Shown here: one piece after another, positions 32,607 through 41,909 of the stretch
Numbering within the stretch: position 1 is the stretch's first letter
Layout of the letters: each line of letters begins with the position of its first letter
Assembly: GCA_028227525.1 (NCBI GenBank)
Contig: JAOJAE010000009.1
Location: 1-47,277, forward strand
Origin: Candidatus Pelagibacter sp.
GTDB lineage: Bacteria; Pseudomonadota; Alphaproteobacteria; Pelagibacterales; Pelagibacteraceae
Length of the DNA stretch: 47,277 nt
Direction: 5' to 3'
The notes under the pieces: model-generated
What the model saw: only the letters and a program-made list of their open reading frames with translations
Database searches by the model: none
What the model was told of the DNA's origin: nothing
Made by a program: the position numbers and the translations under genes

Positions 32607-33218
32607 ATGCAAAATATTAGTGAGATTGAGGATTTAATAAAATTAATCTCAAAACTTCCAGGTCTAGGACCTAAGTCAGCAAAAAGAATAGTTCTTAAAC
32701 TTATTAATAACCGTGATGAGTTAGTAAAACCGATGGCTAGTACATTAGCTCAAGTTTACAAAAATGTGACAAGATGTAATTCATGTGGTTCATTAAAATC
32801 TAATTTAAATGGGTGTGTTAATTGTGAAAGTTTGAAAGAAAAATATACAAAAATTTGTGTTGTTGAAGATATTGCTGATCAGTGGTCAATTGAAAACTCA
32901 AATATTTTTCAAGGATACTTTCATATTTTAGGAGGAACAATTTCTTCTGTAGGTCAGAGAAAAGAAGATCTTTTAATTGATTCTCTAGTTGAGAGAGTAA
33001 ATAGAGAGGGTATTGAAGAAGTTATACTCGCTACAAGTGCAACTGTTGAGGGACAAACTACTGCATATTATATTCAGGATAGTTTAAAAAATACTAACAC
33101 TAAAGTTACTAAATTAGCACAAGGACTTCCGGTTGGTGGTGAAATTGAAAATTTAGATGATGGAACTTTATTTTCAGCCTTTAAAAATAGAGCTAATTTA
33201 AATTCTAATTCAGATTAA
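32607..33218 (+). CDS. recR: Recombination mediator protein RecR
   Basis: Works with RecO and RecF to load RecA at gaps. The 203 residues include the helix-hairpin-helix SKLPGLGPKSAKRIVL, a four-Cys zinc motif (CNSCGSLKSNLNGCVNC), a Toprim domain (ICVVEDIADQWSIEN) and GLPVGGEIENLDDGTLFSAF. It ends the ffs-dnaX-ybaB-recR group and overlaps the 3' end of glcB by 14 bases on the opposite strand. Confidence 0.96.
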   Translation: MQNISEIEDLIKLISKLPGLGPKSAKRIVLKLINNRDELVKPMASTLAQVYKNVTRCNSCGSLKSNLNGCVNCESLKEKYTKICVVEDIADQWSIENSNIFQGYFHILGGTISSVGQRKEDLLIDSLVERVNREGIEEVILATSATVEGQTTAYYIQDSLKNTNTKVTKLAQGLPVGGEIENLDDGTLFSAFKNRANLNSNSD

Positions 33219-35367
33219 GTTTTTTTTTTAATCTATTTTGATGCAACAATGGTTCCGTGTATCCCGAAGGTTGTTCTTTGCCTTTAAAAATTAAATCACA
33301 TGCTGTTTTAAAAGCTAAAGATCGATCAAAATCATCACTCATTTTTATATATTTCGGGTCAGCTTTATTTTGATCATCTACTATTTTCGCCATTTCTTTC
33401 ATTATTTCCATAACTTGAATTTTAGTTGTAATTCCGTGGTGTATCCAATTAGCAATATGTTGTGAGGAGATTCTAAGTGTTGCTCTATCTTCCATAAGTC
33501 CAATATTATTAATATCTGGAACTTTAGAACATCCTACACCTTGATCAATCCATCTAACTACATAACCAAGTAATGTTTGTGCTGAATTTGATATTTCATT
33601 ATTAATGTCTTCTACAGACCAATTTGGTCTGTTTGCAACAGGAATTGTTAAAAGATCATCTAGTTTTGCCTTTTCTCTTTTCGAAATATTTTTTTGTTCA
33701 TCAAAGATATTTATTTCGTGATAGTGTAATGAATGCAAAGCAGCCGCTGTTGGAGAAGGAACCCATGCACAATTGGCTCCTGCTTTTAAATGTCCTGTCT
33801 TTTGCTCCATCATATCTTTCATCTTATCTGGCATTGCCCACATTCCTTTTCCAATTTGAGCTTTTCCTGATAAACCACATTTTAATCCAACATCAACGTT
33901 GTTATTTTCATATGCCAAAATCCATTTAGAAGATTTCATGTCTCCTTTTTTGATCATAGGTCCAGCTTCCATTGAAGTATGCATTTCATCACCCGTTCTG
34001 TCTAAAAACCCAGTGTTAATAAAGAAAACTCTATTTTTTAGAGTTCTAATGCATTCTTTTAAATTTGATGATGTTCTTCTCTCTTCATCCATAATTCCTA
34101 TTTTGCAAGTATATTTTTTTAAACCCAATACTTCCTCAACTTTAGAAAAAATTAAATCTGTAAATTCAGTCTCATCTGGCCCATGCATTTTTGGTTTCAC
34201 TATGTAGATTGATCCTGTTCTAGAATTTGTTTTATTTTTTAAATCATGAATTGCCGCAGCTACTGTTATGAATGCATCCATAATACCTTCGGGTACTTCG
34301 TTACCATTACTTAAAATTATTGAAGGATTTGTCATTAAATGACCTACGTTTCTAACTAATAATAAACTTCTTCCATGCAACTTAAGTCCTTTACCATCTT
34401 TTGAAATATAGCTTCTATTTGGATTTAATTTTCTTTCAAATAATTTTCCATCTTTTTCGAACTGTGTTTTAAGATTACCTTTCATTAAACCAAGCCAGTT
34501 TCTATAACAAATAACTTTATCTTCAGCATCCACCGCTGCAACACTATCTTCGTTATCACAAATTGTTGATACAGCAGCTTCTAAAATTATGTCACTGATC
34601 CCTGCATGATCTTGTTGAGCACTAAAAGCTCTAGAATCTCTTAAAATTTCAATATGTAAGTTATTATTTTTTAATATAATTGCTGAAGGGTTATCAGCTT
34701 CCCCTCTATGACCAATAAATTTTTCTTCTTCGGCTAAATCAAATATATCCGCTCCTTTTAAAATTTTTAACTTACTTTCTTTAACAGCAATACTTGTAAT
34801 TTTATGCCAACTAAGATTTTTAAGTGGAAAATGCTTATCTAAAAAATCTCTTGAATATTTAATGACCATCTCTCCTCTTAATGGATCATACCTTTCAGAT
34901 ACACTGTCTTCAGATTGTTCTATTACATCGGTTCCATATAGACTATCATATAAACTCATCCATCTTGCATTTGCTGCATTGAGAGCATAACGTGCATTCA
35001 TAATGGGTACGACTAGTTGAGGCCCAGCTATATTAGTTATTTCATCATCCACATTCTCTGTTTCTATCGAAAAATCTGCTCCTTCTTCCTTTAAGTATCC
35101 AATATCGTGTAAAAATTTTTTATATTCATCTAATTTAATTTCATTGCCTTTGTTTTTAATATGCCATTCATCAATTTTTTTTTGTAAAATTTCTCTAAAG
35201 TTGATTAATTCTCTATTTTTAGGCTCAAGTTCGTTAACAGTTTTCTCAAATCCTAACCAAAATTTATCAGGTGATACACCTGTATCTGTTAATAGTTCTT
35301 CATTAACAAAATTTAACAAACTTTCGGAAACTTTAAGAGTATGAGTATTTATATATTTATCAGGCAT
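33205..35367 (-). CDS. glcB: Malate synthase G
   Basis: Condenses glyoxylate with acetyl-CoA to malate. At 720 residues it is the G isoform. Markers are LQEYK-like N-terminal helices, PLRGEMVIKYSRDFLDKHFPL, NARYALNAANARWMSLYDSLYGTD, VRNVGHLMTNPSI, IYIVKPKMHGPDE, KIGIMDEERRTSSNL (catalytic Arg region), GFLDRTGDEMHTSMEAGPM (catalytic Asp region) and MWAMPDKM. A tandem glycine riboswitch lies immediately upstream, so expression should respond to glycine, a source of glyoxylate. In known SAR11 genomes this pairing links glycine to central carbon use. Confidence 0.97.
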   Translation of the reverse strand: MPDKYINTHTLKVSESLLNFVNEELLTDTGVSPDKFWLGFEKTVNELEPKNRELINFREILQKKIDEWHIKNKGNEIKLDEYKKFLHDIGYLKEEGADFSIETENVDDEITNIAGPQLVVPIMNARYALNAANARWMSLYDSLYGTDVIEQSEDSVSERYDPLRGEMVIKYSRDFLDKHFPLKNLSWHKITSIAVKESKLKILKGADIFDLAEEEKFIGHRGEADNPSAIILKNNNLHIEILRDSRAFSAQQDHAGISDIILEAAVSTICDNEDSVAAVDAEDKVICYRNWLGLMKGNLKTQFEKDGKLFERKLNPNRSYISKDGKGLKLHGRSLLLVRNVGHLMTNPSIILSNGNEVPEGIMDAFITVAAAIHDLKNKTNSRTGSIYIVKPKMHGPDETEFTDLIFSKVEEVLGLKKYTCKIGIMDEERRTSSNLKECIRTLKNRVFFINTGFLDRTGDEMHTSMEAGPMIKKGDMKSSKWILAYENNNVDVGLKCGLSGKAQIGKGMWAMPDKMKDMMEQKTGHLKAGANCAWVPSPTAAALHSLHYHEINIFDEQKNISKREKAKLDDLLTIPVANRPNWSVEDINNEISNSAQTLLGYVVRWIDQGVGCSKVPDINNIGLMEDRATLRISSQHIANWIHHGITTKIQVMEIMKEMAKIVDDQNKADPKYIKMSDDFDRSLAFKTACDLIFKGKEQPSGYTEPLLHQNRLKKKLNLN

Positions 35368-35379
35368 AGCACTTTTGTT

Positions 35380-35525
35380 ACCCCATCTGTATTTTTGCCT
35401 GAGAGTTTTGCTCCTTCGGCGGAAATTAATCTCTTTCCAGAGTGTTATGCTTTGATCGGTCCTTTTGCCTGAGAGTTTCCGGGGTGGTTGCTCCTTCGGC
35501 GCTAAATTGTTATTAGTCTCTCCCG
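35380..35525 (-). promoter_or_regulatory. Tandem glycine riboswitch controlling glcB
   Basis: Reading the reverse strand from 35525, two similar aptamers follow each other. Each contains GCCGAAGGAGCAA and then AACTCTCAGGCAAAA (forward complements at about 35393-35421 and 35462-35500), the conserved glycine-binding core. Aptamer 1 begins with CGGGAGAG. The second aptamer ends about 13 bases before the glcB ATG with GGGGTAAC, so the ribosome site may lie within its closing stem. Glycine riboswitches are usually ON switches; this placement on malate synthase is known in SAR11. Confidence 0.92.
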
Positions 35526-35533
35526 ATTAGAAA

Positions 35534-35561
35534 TTTGTATCGTTTTAATATTTTAAGTCAA
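35534..35561 (-). promoter_or_regulatory. Predicted promoter of the riboswitch-glcB transcript
   Basis: On the reverse strand TTGACT (35561-35556), a 16-base spacer and TACAAA (35539-35534). The start of transcription would fall at about 35527, right at the first base of aptamer 1, which supports the call. Confidence 0.55.
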
Positions 35562-35638
35562 TTAATAATGCTAAAAAATAATTTTAACTATCATTTTATT
35601 GCCTTTTTTATAATTTAAGTTTCTATTATAAACAAATC

Positions 35639-36736
35639 ATGAAAAATTATCTTAATTTTGAAACAGATATTAAAAATTTAGAGTCAGAGATAGATAAATT
35701 AAAAGACCCGTATAACCAAGATGGTCTTTCAGAGGTAGACACTCAAAAAATATCTAGCACACAAGCGGAGCTTGATGAAAAATTAAAAGATATCTATTCC
35801 AATCTTGATCCTTGGCAAACCACGATGGTTGCTCGTCATGAAGATAGACCAAAATCTAAGTTTTTTATTGATAATTTGTTTGATGATTTCATTCCCCTTT
35901 CCGGAGACCGTTTCTATGGGGAGGATAAATCTGTTTTAACAGGATTTGCAAAATTTAATGGTACATCAGTTTTAGTAATTGGCCAGGAAAAAGGTGAAAA
36001 TTTAGAAACTAGAATTGAAAGAAATTTTGGAATGATGAGACCTGAGGGGTATCGTAAAACAATTCGATTAATGAATTTAGCAAATAAATTTAATATCCCA
36101 ATAATATCATTTATTGATACACCAGGAGCTTATCCAGGTGTTGGAGCTGAAGAAAGAGGTCAGGCAGAGGCTATTGCTAAATCAATTGAGTGCTGTATGG
36201 AACTTAGTGTTCCAACTCTAGCAATTATTATCGGGGAAGGAGGTTCTGGAGGTGCAATAGCATTAGCATCATCAAATAAAGTGATTATGTTAGAAAATGC
36301 AATTTATTCTGTAATTTCGCCAGAGGGCTGTGCAACTATCTTGTGGAGAGACCCAAAAAAAATGCTTGATGCTGCAAAAGCAATGAAGTTATCAGCAAAA
36401 GATTTATTAGAATTAAAAGTTATTGATGAGATAATTCCTGAACCACTTGGAGGGGCTCATAGAGACAAGGATCAAATGCTAGAAAGTTTAAAAGACTCTA
36501 TATCAAAAAATTTAGATTATTTTAAAGATTTATCATCTGAAGAAATAATGAATGAAAGAAAAAATAAATTTTTAAAAATTGGAAGAAATCAAGGATTTAT
36601 TAGTAACTCTGAAGATTTAAGCACACTGACGATTAAAAATAATAATTTTGATAAAATATTTAAATCAAAAAAAGTCTTAATTGGATCAACAATTGCTGGA
36701 TTAGTTTTATTACTTATTGCTTTTAGTTTGTTTTAA
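35639..36736 (+). CDS. accA: Acetyl-CoA carboxylase carboxyltransferase alpha subunit with membrane tail
   Basis: Partner of AccD in malonyl-CoA synthesis. The core is normal: LDPWQTTMVARHEDRPKS, DRFYGEDKSVLTGFAKFNG, MRPEGYRKTIRLM, FIDTPGAYPGVGAEERGQAEAIA, IIGEGGSGGAIALA. At 365 residues it is about 45 longer than the usual 315-320. The extra C-terminus after FLKIGRNQGF ends in a hydrophobic helix (about residues 344-364, VLIGSTIAGLVLLLIAFSLF) that would act as a tail anchor. The frame stays open right up to the stop at 36734-36736, so this is not a read-through of a second gene. It faces secA, three bases away. Confidence 0.95.
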   Translation: MKNYLNFETDIKNLESEIDKLKDPYNQDGLSEVDTQKISSTQAELDEKLKDIYSNLDPWQTTMVARHEDRPKSKFFIDNLFDDFIPLSGDRFYGEDKSVLTGFAKFNGTSVLVIGQEKGENLETRIERNFGMMRPEGYRKTIRLMNLANKFNIPIISFIDTPGAYPGVGAEERGQAEAIAKSIECCMELSVPTLAIIIGEGGSGGAIALASSNKVIMLENAIYSVISPEGCATILWRDPKKMLDAAKAMKLSAKDLLELKVIDEIIPEPLGGAHRDKDQMLESLKDSISKNLDYFKDLSSEEIMNERKNKFLKIGRNQGFISNSEDLSTLTIKNNNFDKIFKSKKVLIGSTIAGLVLLLIAFSLF

Positions 36737-36739
36737 AAT

Positions 36740-39277
36740 TTATAACGCACCACAGCAATGTTTAAATTTTTTACCAGACCCACATGAACAAGGTTCGTTT
36801 CTGCCAATTTTTTTTCCACTTTTAATTTGATCTACCATTGATTTTTTGTTTTCTTCTTGTTGTTCTGTAACAACTTTTAAATTCATTAGAATAGTTACAA
36901 AATCTAATTTTAATTTTTCAAGAAGATTAGAAAATAAATCAAAAGCTTCCTTTTTATATTCAACTAAAGGATCTCGCTGTCCATAAGATCGAAGTCCAAT
37001 TACTTGTCTAAGTTGTTCAAGGTATTGAATATGAGATTTCCAGTTAAGATCTATTGACTGCAAGAAAATTCTTTTTTCAATTTCTTTAGCGTGATCTTCA
37101 CCTAAAATTTTTATCCTTTCTTCTCTAGACTCTGAAAATTTATTTATAATTTTTTCTTTTAACTCACCATCTTTTGCAGAGATTAATACTTTTAACTCAG
37201 ACTCATCAAAACTTTTACCAACAATCTGTCTTAGACGATTACTAAACTCATTACTTTTAGGATTTGATAAACTTTGGATTTTTAATTTGATGATATCGTC
37301 AATTATTTCTTTTAAAAACTCATCAGAATAATCAAATATACTTTGACTATTCATTGCATTTTTTCGTTGAGAAAACACGACATGTCTTTGATCATTTAAA
37401 ACATTATCAAATTTTATTAAGGTTTTTCTAATATCAAAGTTTCTAGCCTCAACTTTTTGCTGCGCTCTTTCTAATGCTTTATTGATCCATGGGTGATCAA
37501 TGCTTTCTCCGTCTTTAAGTCCTAATTTTTCTAACATTTTATTCATCGACTCTGACCCAAAAATTCTCATTAAATCATCTTCAAGACTTACATAAAAGAT
37601 AGAACTACCTTCATCACCTTGTCTTCCAGATCTACCTCTTGCTTGATTATCAACTCTTCTCGACTCCATTCTTTCAGTTCCAACTACAAATAAGCCACCT
37701 AGGGACTTTATTTTGTTTTTATCTATTTTAAGTTGGTCTTCTTCAACAGATCCTTTTTTACCACCAAGTTGAATATCCACACCTCTACCAGAAATACTTG
37801 TTGTGATAATTACAGATTTTTCTTTACCTGCATTAGCAATTATATCTGCTTCATTTTCATGATTTTTGGCATTTAGGACAACATGTTTAATGTTTTTTTT
37901 CTTTAGTAAAGTTGAATAAATTTCAGACTTGTTAATACTTGATGTAAAAATTAAAATTGGTTGTCCAGCGTTATGACGCTCAACAATTTTTTCAATAATT
38001 GCATTATTTTTTTCATTTTCTGTTCTAAATATTTGATCATTATAATCTTTTCTAATCATTTCATTATTGGTTGGAATAATTACAACAGTTAATCCATAAA
38101 TCTCAAAAAATTCTTCAGCCTCAGTTGCAGCAGTTCCGGTACATCCAGATATTTTTTTATATAGTTTAAAATAATTTTGATATGTTATTGAAGCTAAGGT
38201 TTGGTTTTCTGCTTGAACATTTATTCGCTCTTTTGCTTCTAATGCTTGATGTAATCCATCACCAAACCTTCTGCCCTCAAGTATTCTGCCAGTCAGTTCG
38301 TCTATAATTTTTAAGCTTTCATCTTTAACAATATAATCTTTACCTTTTTCAAATAAATGATTAGCTCTAAGAGCTTGATTGACATGATGAACTAAATGTA
38401 AATTTTCTGGATCATAAAAGTTATTATTTTTTAAAATACCTGCAGTAGAGAAAATTTTTTCTACATTATTAATTCCATCATTAGTTAAAAGAATACTTTT
38501 TTCTTTCTCATCTATTTCATAATCTTTATCACTCAGCTGTCTTACAAGTTTATCAACAGCAAGATACTGAGCAGTTTTATCCTCAGCTGAACCTGATATG
38601 ACTAATGGAGTTCTAGCTTCATCGATTAGACAAGAGTCTATTTCATCAACTATAGAAAATGAATGATTTCTTTGAACCATTTCATTCTCTGAGAATTTCA
38701 TATTGTCTCTAAGGTAATCAAATCCGAGCTCACTATTTGTTGCATATGTTATGTCACAATCATAATTTTTCTTTCTTTCATTATCATCTTGATCGTTATT
38801 AATGTAACCTGATGACAAACCTAAAAAATTATAGATCTGACCCATTTCTATAGAGTCTCTTTTTGCGAGATAATCGTTCACAGTAACAATATGAACACCT
38901 TTTTCGGTGAGAGCATTTAAGTATGCGGCAAGAGAAATTGTAAGAGTTTTTCCTTCACCTGTTCTCATTTCAGCAATCTTACCTTCATGAAGAACAATTC
39001 CTCCAATTATTTGAACATCAAAATGTCTTTCATTCCTAGTTCTTTTGGAGGCCTCTCTAACCAATGCAAATGCCTGTGGTAAAAGTTCATCCAAGGTTTT
39101 TCCTTGTTTAATTTGCTCTTTATATTCTTGGGTTTTTTTTGGAAAATCTAAGTCATCAAGTTTTTTAAATTTATCCTCAAGTAAATTTATTGTTTTTACA
39201 ATTTTACCTATTCTATCTAATTCTTTTTGATTGCTAGATTTAATAAATTTTGTAATTAGATTTAATGGATTAAACAT
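36740..39277 (-). CDS. secA: Preprotein translocase ATPase SecA
   Basis: Motor for protein export through SecYEG. The 845-residue protein has Walker A MRTGEGKTLTISLAAYL, VTVNDYLAKRD, VDEIDSCLIDEARTPLVISG, FTSSINKSE, TTSISGRGVDIQLGG, ARGRSGRQGDEGSSIFYVSLEDDLMRIFG and the zinc-binding SEC-C tail GRNEPCSCGSGKKFKHCC. It is shorter than E. coli SecA (901), mainly in the C-terminal linker. It is monocistronic and divergent from argJ across 65 bases. Confidence 0.97.
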   Translation of the reverse strand: MFNPLNLITKFIKSSNQKELDRIGKIVKTINLLEDKFKKLDDLDFPKKTQEYKEQIKQGKTLDELLPQAFALVREASKRTRNERHFDVQIIGGIVLHEGKIAEMRTGEGKTLTISLAAYLNALTEKGVHIVTVNDYLAKRDSIEMGQIYNFLGLSSGYINNDQDDNERKKNYDCDITYATNSELGFDYLRDNMKFSENEMVQRNHSFSIVDEIDSCLIDEARTPLVISGSAEDKTAQYLAVDKLVRQLSDKDYEIDEKEKSILLTNDGINNVEKIFSTAGILKNNNFYDPENLHLVHHVNQALRANHLFEKGKDYIVKDESLKIIDELTGRILEGRRFGDGLHQALEAKERINVQAENQTLASITYQNYFKLYKKISGCTGTAATEAEEFFEIYGLTVVIIPTNNEMIRKDYNDQIFRTENEKNNAIIEKIVERHNAGQPILIFTSSINKSEIYSTLLKKKNIKHVVLNAKNHENEADIIANAGKEKSVIITTSISGRGVDIQLGGKKGSVEEDQLKIDKNKIKSLGGLFVVGTERMESRRVDNQARGRSGRQGDEGSSIFYVSLEDDLMRIFGSESMNKMLEKLGLKDGESIDHPWINKALERAQQKVEARNFDIRKTLIKFDNVLNDQRHVVFSQRKNAMNSQSIFDYSDEFLKEIIDDIIKLKIQSLSNPKSNEFSNRLRQIVGKSFDESELKVLISAKDGELKEKIINKFSESREERIKILGEDHAKEIEKRIFLQSIDLNWKSHIQYLEQLRQVIGLRSYGQRDPLVEYKKEAFDLFSNLLEKLKLDFVTILMNLKVVTEQQEENKKSMVDQIKSGKKIGRNEPCSCGSGKKFKHCCGAL

Positions 39278-39342
39278 GAGTATTTGATTTATTCTTTACT
39301 TATATTGTTTAATATATGTATTAAATAATTATTTTAAACACT

Positions 39343-40644
39343 ATGGGAATTAATTTATCAAACTTTTTATCTTCAAAATCAAAAAATGCCAGAATGATTG
39401 ATTTTCAAGACCTTGATCATGTTGATGGTCTGTCTATTTCTGTTGTCAGTGCTAATTTGTATAATGATAATAGAGATGACTTATCCATGTTCTATTTTAG
39501 AGAAGGAGCAAATTATGCTTCAGTTTACACGCAGTCGAAAATAATATCTGAAAATATTAAATGGAATTTAAATCAAAATAGTAAAAGAATTTATTCTCTT
39601 CTAGTTAATACTCGGAATGCTAATGCCTTTACTGGCAAACCAGGATTTGAAAGTTTAAAGAAATTATCAGACATCATTTCATCAGAATTAACTAAAAAAC
39701 AAGAGCAAGATGAAGATAGGCCAAAAGAAATTTCCTCAAAAGATATAATGTTTGGTTGTACGGGAACTATTGGGGAACCTTATCCTTATGAAAAAATTTC
39801 TCATCAAATCCCACGTTTAATTGATAAAATTAAATATACTCAAAATAAATTTATTTGGATGAAAGCTGCTCTTGGTATCATGACGACTGATACTAAGCCC
39901 AAGTTAGCAATGGAAGAATGTACAATTGCAAATAAAAAAATTAAGATTTATGGAATAGCAAAAGGCTCTGGGATGATCCATCCCAATATGGCAACTACAT
40001 TAGCTTATGTTTTTACAGATGCAAAACTATCAAATGATATTTTAAATAAGCTACTTAAAAAAAATATATCAACAACTTTTAATGCTATAACTTGTGATGG
40101 TGACACAAGTACCAATGATATGGCAACTATTTTTGCAACTGGTAAAGTAGATAATGTCCAAATCAAAAATATAAATGACAAAAAAATTCAAAATTTTGAT
40201 AAGGCCTTAAATAAGGTTTTGTTAAATCTAGCAAAAAGAGTGGTTTCAGATGGGGAGGGCTCTTCTAAATTTGTGACAGTTAATGTTAAAAAGTGTAAAT
40301 CCGAAATGGAGGCAAAGCAGATTGCTCTTTCAATCGCTAATTCTCCATTAGTTAAAACTGCAATTGCTGGCGAAGATCCTAACTGGGGCAGAATAATTAT
40401 GGCAATAGGTAAAGCTGGACCAAAAATAAATTTGAAAAAACTTTTAATTAAATTTGGGAATTTAAAAATTGTACAAGATGGAAAATTACATCAGGGCTAT
40501 GATGAAACAAAAGCTTCTGATTACATGAAAAATGAAAATATTGATCTTGATATTGAAATTTTTACTGGAAAGAGAAGTTTTACTGTTTACACGATGGATT
40601 TTACAAAAAAATACATTGATATTAATGCAGATTATAGAAGTTAG
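39343..40644 (+). CDS. argJ: Glutamate N-acetyltransferase / ornithine acetyltransferase
   Basis: Recycles the acetyl group between acetylornithine and glutamate in arginine synthesis. The 433-residue precursor self-cleaves before the Thr in KGSGMIHPNMATTLAYV (usually MATML) to give two chains. Other motifs are LVNTRNANAFTG, FGCTGTIGEPYP, CDGDTSTNDMATIFATG, GEGSSKFVTV, IAGEDPNWGRIIMAIG and the INADYRS ending. A short charged insert (KKQEQDEDRPKE) sits before the GCTGTIG motif. The spacer from secA is short and shows no confident promoter. Confidence 0.95.
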   Translation: MGINLSNFLSSKSKNARMIDFQDLDHVDGLSISVVSANLYNDNRDDLSMFYFREGANYASVYTQSKIISENIKWNLNQNSKRIYSLLVNTRNANAFTGKPGFESLKKLSDIISSELTKKQEQDEDRPKEISSKDIMFGCTGTIGEPYPYEKISHQIPRLIDKIKYTQNKFIWMKAALGIMTTDTKPKLAMEECTIANKKIKIYGIAKGSGMIHPNMATTLAYVFTDAKLSNDILNKLLKKNISTTFNAITCDGDTSTNDMATIFATGKVDNVQIKNINDKKIQNFDKALNKVLLNLAKRVVSDGEGSSKFVTVNVKKCKSEMEAKQIALSIANSPLVKTAIAGEDPNWGRIIMAIGKAGPKINLKKLLIKFGNLKIVQDGKLHQGYDETKASDYMKNENIDLDIEIFTGKRSFTVYTMDFTKKYIDINADYRS

Positions 40645-40683
40645 CGGTATTGAAAATTTTGTAAGGATTATTAATTCAACAAT

Positions 40684-41112
40684 ATGATTAAATATAAATT
40701 AGCATGTAAAAACTGCGAAACTACATTTGATAGTTGGTTTGCATCATCTAGTGAATTTGAAAAATTAAAAAAAAAACGTCTTTTAGTCTGTCACATTTGT
40801 AATTCTAAAACAGTAGATAAAACACTTATGGCACCAAGCTTAAGGAGCAATAAAAAAGTTAAACAAAATGACTTGCAATTAGAAAAATATGAAAATGTGA
40901 AAAAAACTATTAAAAGTTATCAAAAATTTATTAAAGAAAATTTTAAGTTTGTTGGTGAAAATTTTGCTTATGAAGCACGATCTATTCACTATAATTCAAA
41001 AAAAAAATCAAAAGGTATTTATGGAAATGTTTCCAAGAAAGATCTTATAGAACTCAAGGAAGAGGGCATTGATGCTCATATGATACCTTGGGTAGAAGAC
41101 AAAGATAATTAG
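40684..41112 (+). CDS. DUF1178 family protein
   Basis: A 142-residue protein with an N-terminal zinc-ribbon-like start, YKLACKNCETTFDSWFASSSEFEKL..RLLVCHICNSKTVDKTLMAPSL, giving two CxxC pairs. The C-terminal half has the family-typical GENFAYEARSIHY and IPWV ending. The function of the family is unknown to me. The stop shares four bases with the ubiG stop on the other strand (TTAG at 41109-41112). Confidence 0.85.
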   Translation: MIKYKLACKNCETTFDSWFASSSEFEKLKKKRLLVCHICNSKTVDKTLMAPSLRSNKKVKQNDLQLEKYENVKKTIKSYQKFIKENFKFVGENFAYEARSIHYNSKKKSKGIYGNVSKKDLIELKEEGIDAHMIPWVEDKDN

Positions 41113-41831
41113 AGCTTTACAGATTTCACAATATAATTAATTGAAGTATCTGAAGAAACACTCCATTCATCTTTAATTATATTAAAATTCATTCCATCCA
41201 ACTTTTCTAACTTTAAATTATTTTTACTTAAAATTTTTTTAAGATCTTCTGGTCTTACAAATTTTTCCCAATCATGAGTTCCTATTGGAAGCCATCTCAA
41301 AACGTATTCTGCTCCAATTATTGCAAACAAATAAGATTTTAATGTTTTATTAAGAGTGGCAACAAACATAAGACCATTTTTTTTAAGCAGTTTTGAACAT
41401 GAATTAATAAAAAAATTAATATCTTCAACATGTTCAACTATTTCCATATTTAAAATGACATCAAATTTTTTTTGAATTTTTAATTTTTCAGGTGATGAAC
41501 ATATATAATTTATTTTAAGTTTATTTTTTTTGGCATGTAACTTAGCAATGCTAATATTTTTACTTGATGCATCAATTCCAGTTACATTTGCACCCAATCT
41601 TGTCATTGGTTCGGAAAGAAGTCCGCCACCACAACCAATATCCAATATATTGATTTTATCTAAAGGTTTTTGTTTAGCTTTTAATTTAAAACTATTAATA
41701 ATATTTTCTTTAATATACTTAATTCTTATTGGATTAAATTTATGAAGTGGTTTAAATTTTCCACTTGGGTCCCACCATTCAGCCGCCATTTTTGAAAATT
41801 TCTCAATTTCTTTTTTATTTACACTGCTCAT
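41109..41831 (-). CDS. ubiG: Ubiquinone biosynthesis O-methyltransferase
   Basis: SAM-dependent enzyme carrying out both O-methylations in ubiquinone synthesis. The 240-residue product has EWWDPSGKFKPLHKFNPIRIKYI at the N-terminus, the SAM motif ILDIGCGGGLLSEPMTRLGANVTGIDAS, MEIVEHV and LNKTLKSYLFAIIGAEYVLRWLPIGTHDWEKFV, all UbiG-specific. It is divergent from lysC, and their spacer carries a perfect palindrome. Confidence 0.95.
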   Translation of the reverse strand: MSSVNKKEIEKFSKMAAEWWDPSGKFKPLHKFNPIRIKYIKENIINSFKLKAKQKPLDKINILDIGCGGGLLSEPMTRLGANVTGIDASSKNISIAKLHAKKNKLKINYICSSPEKLKIQKKFDVILNMEIVEHVEDINFFINSCSKLLKKNGLMFVATLNKTLKSYLFAIIGAEYVLRWLPIGTHDWEKFVRPEDLKKILSKNNLKLEKLDGMNFNIIKDEWSVSSDTSINYIVKSVKL

Positions 41832-41840
41832 AATCGATAA

Positions 41841-41860
41841 TTAGTTGACATAACAACTAA
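41841..41860. repeat. Perfect 7-base inverted repeat in the ubiG-lysC spacer
   Basis: TTAGTTG at 41841-41847 and CAACTAA at 41854-41860 are exact reverse complements with six bases between them. The element lies ten bases before the ubiG start and overlaps a TTGACA (41845-41850). There is no T-tract, so an operator is more likely than a terminator. The remaining spacer contains TATAAT at 41889-41894. Confidence 0.45.
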
Positions 41861-41909
41861 GATGTATTTTATCAATTATTTATTAAATTATAATAAATAA
41901 ATTAGATCA

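Noticed and set aside
33624..34207. Plus-strand frames of 101 and 102 residues opposite glcB
   Set aside because: Overlapping shadows in different frames within a well-conserved malate synthase.
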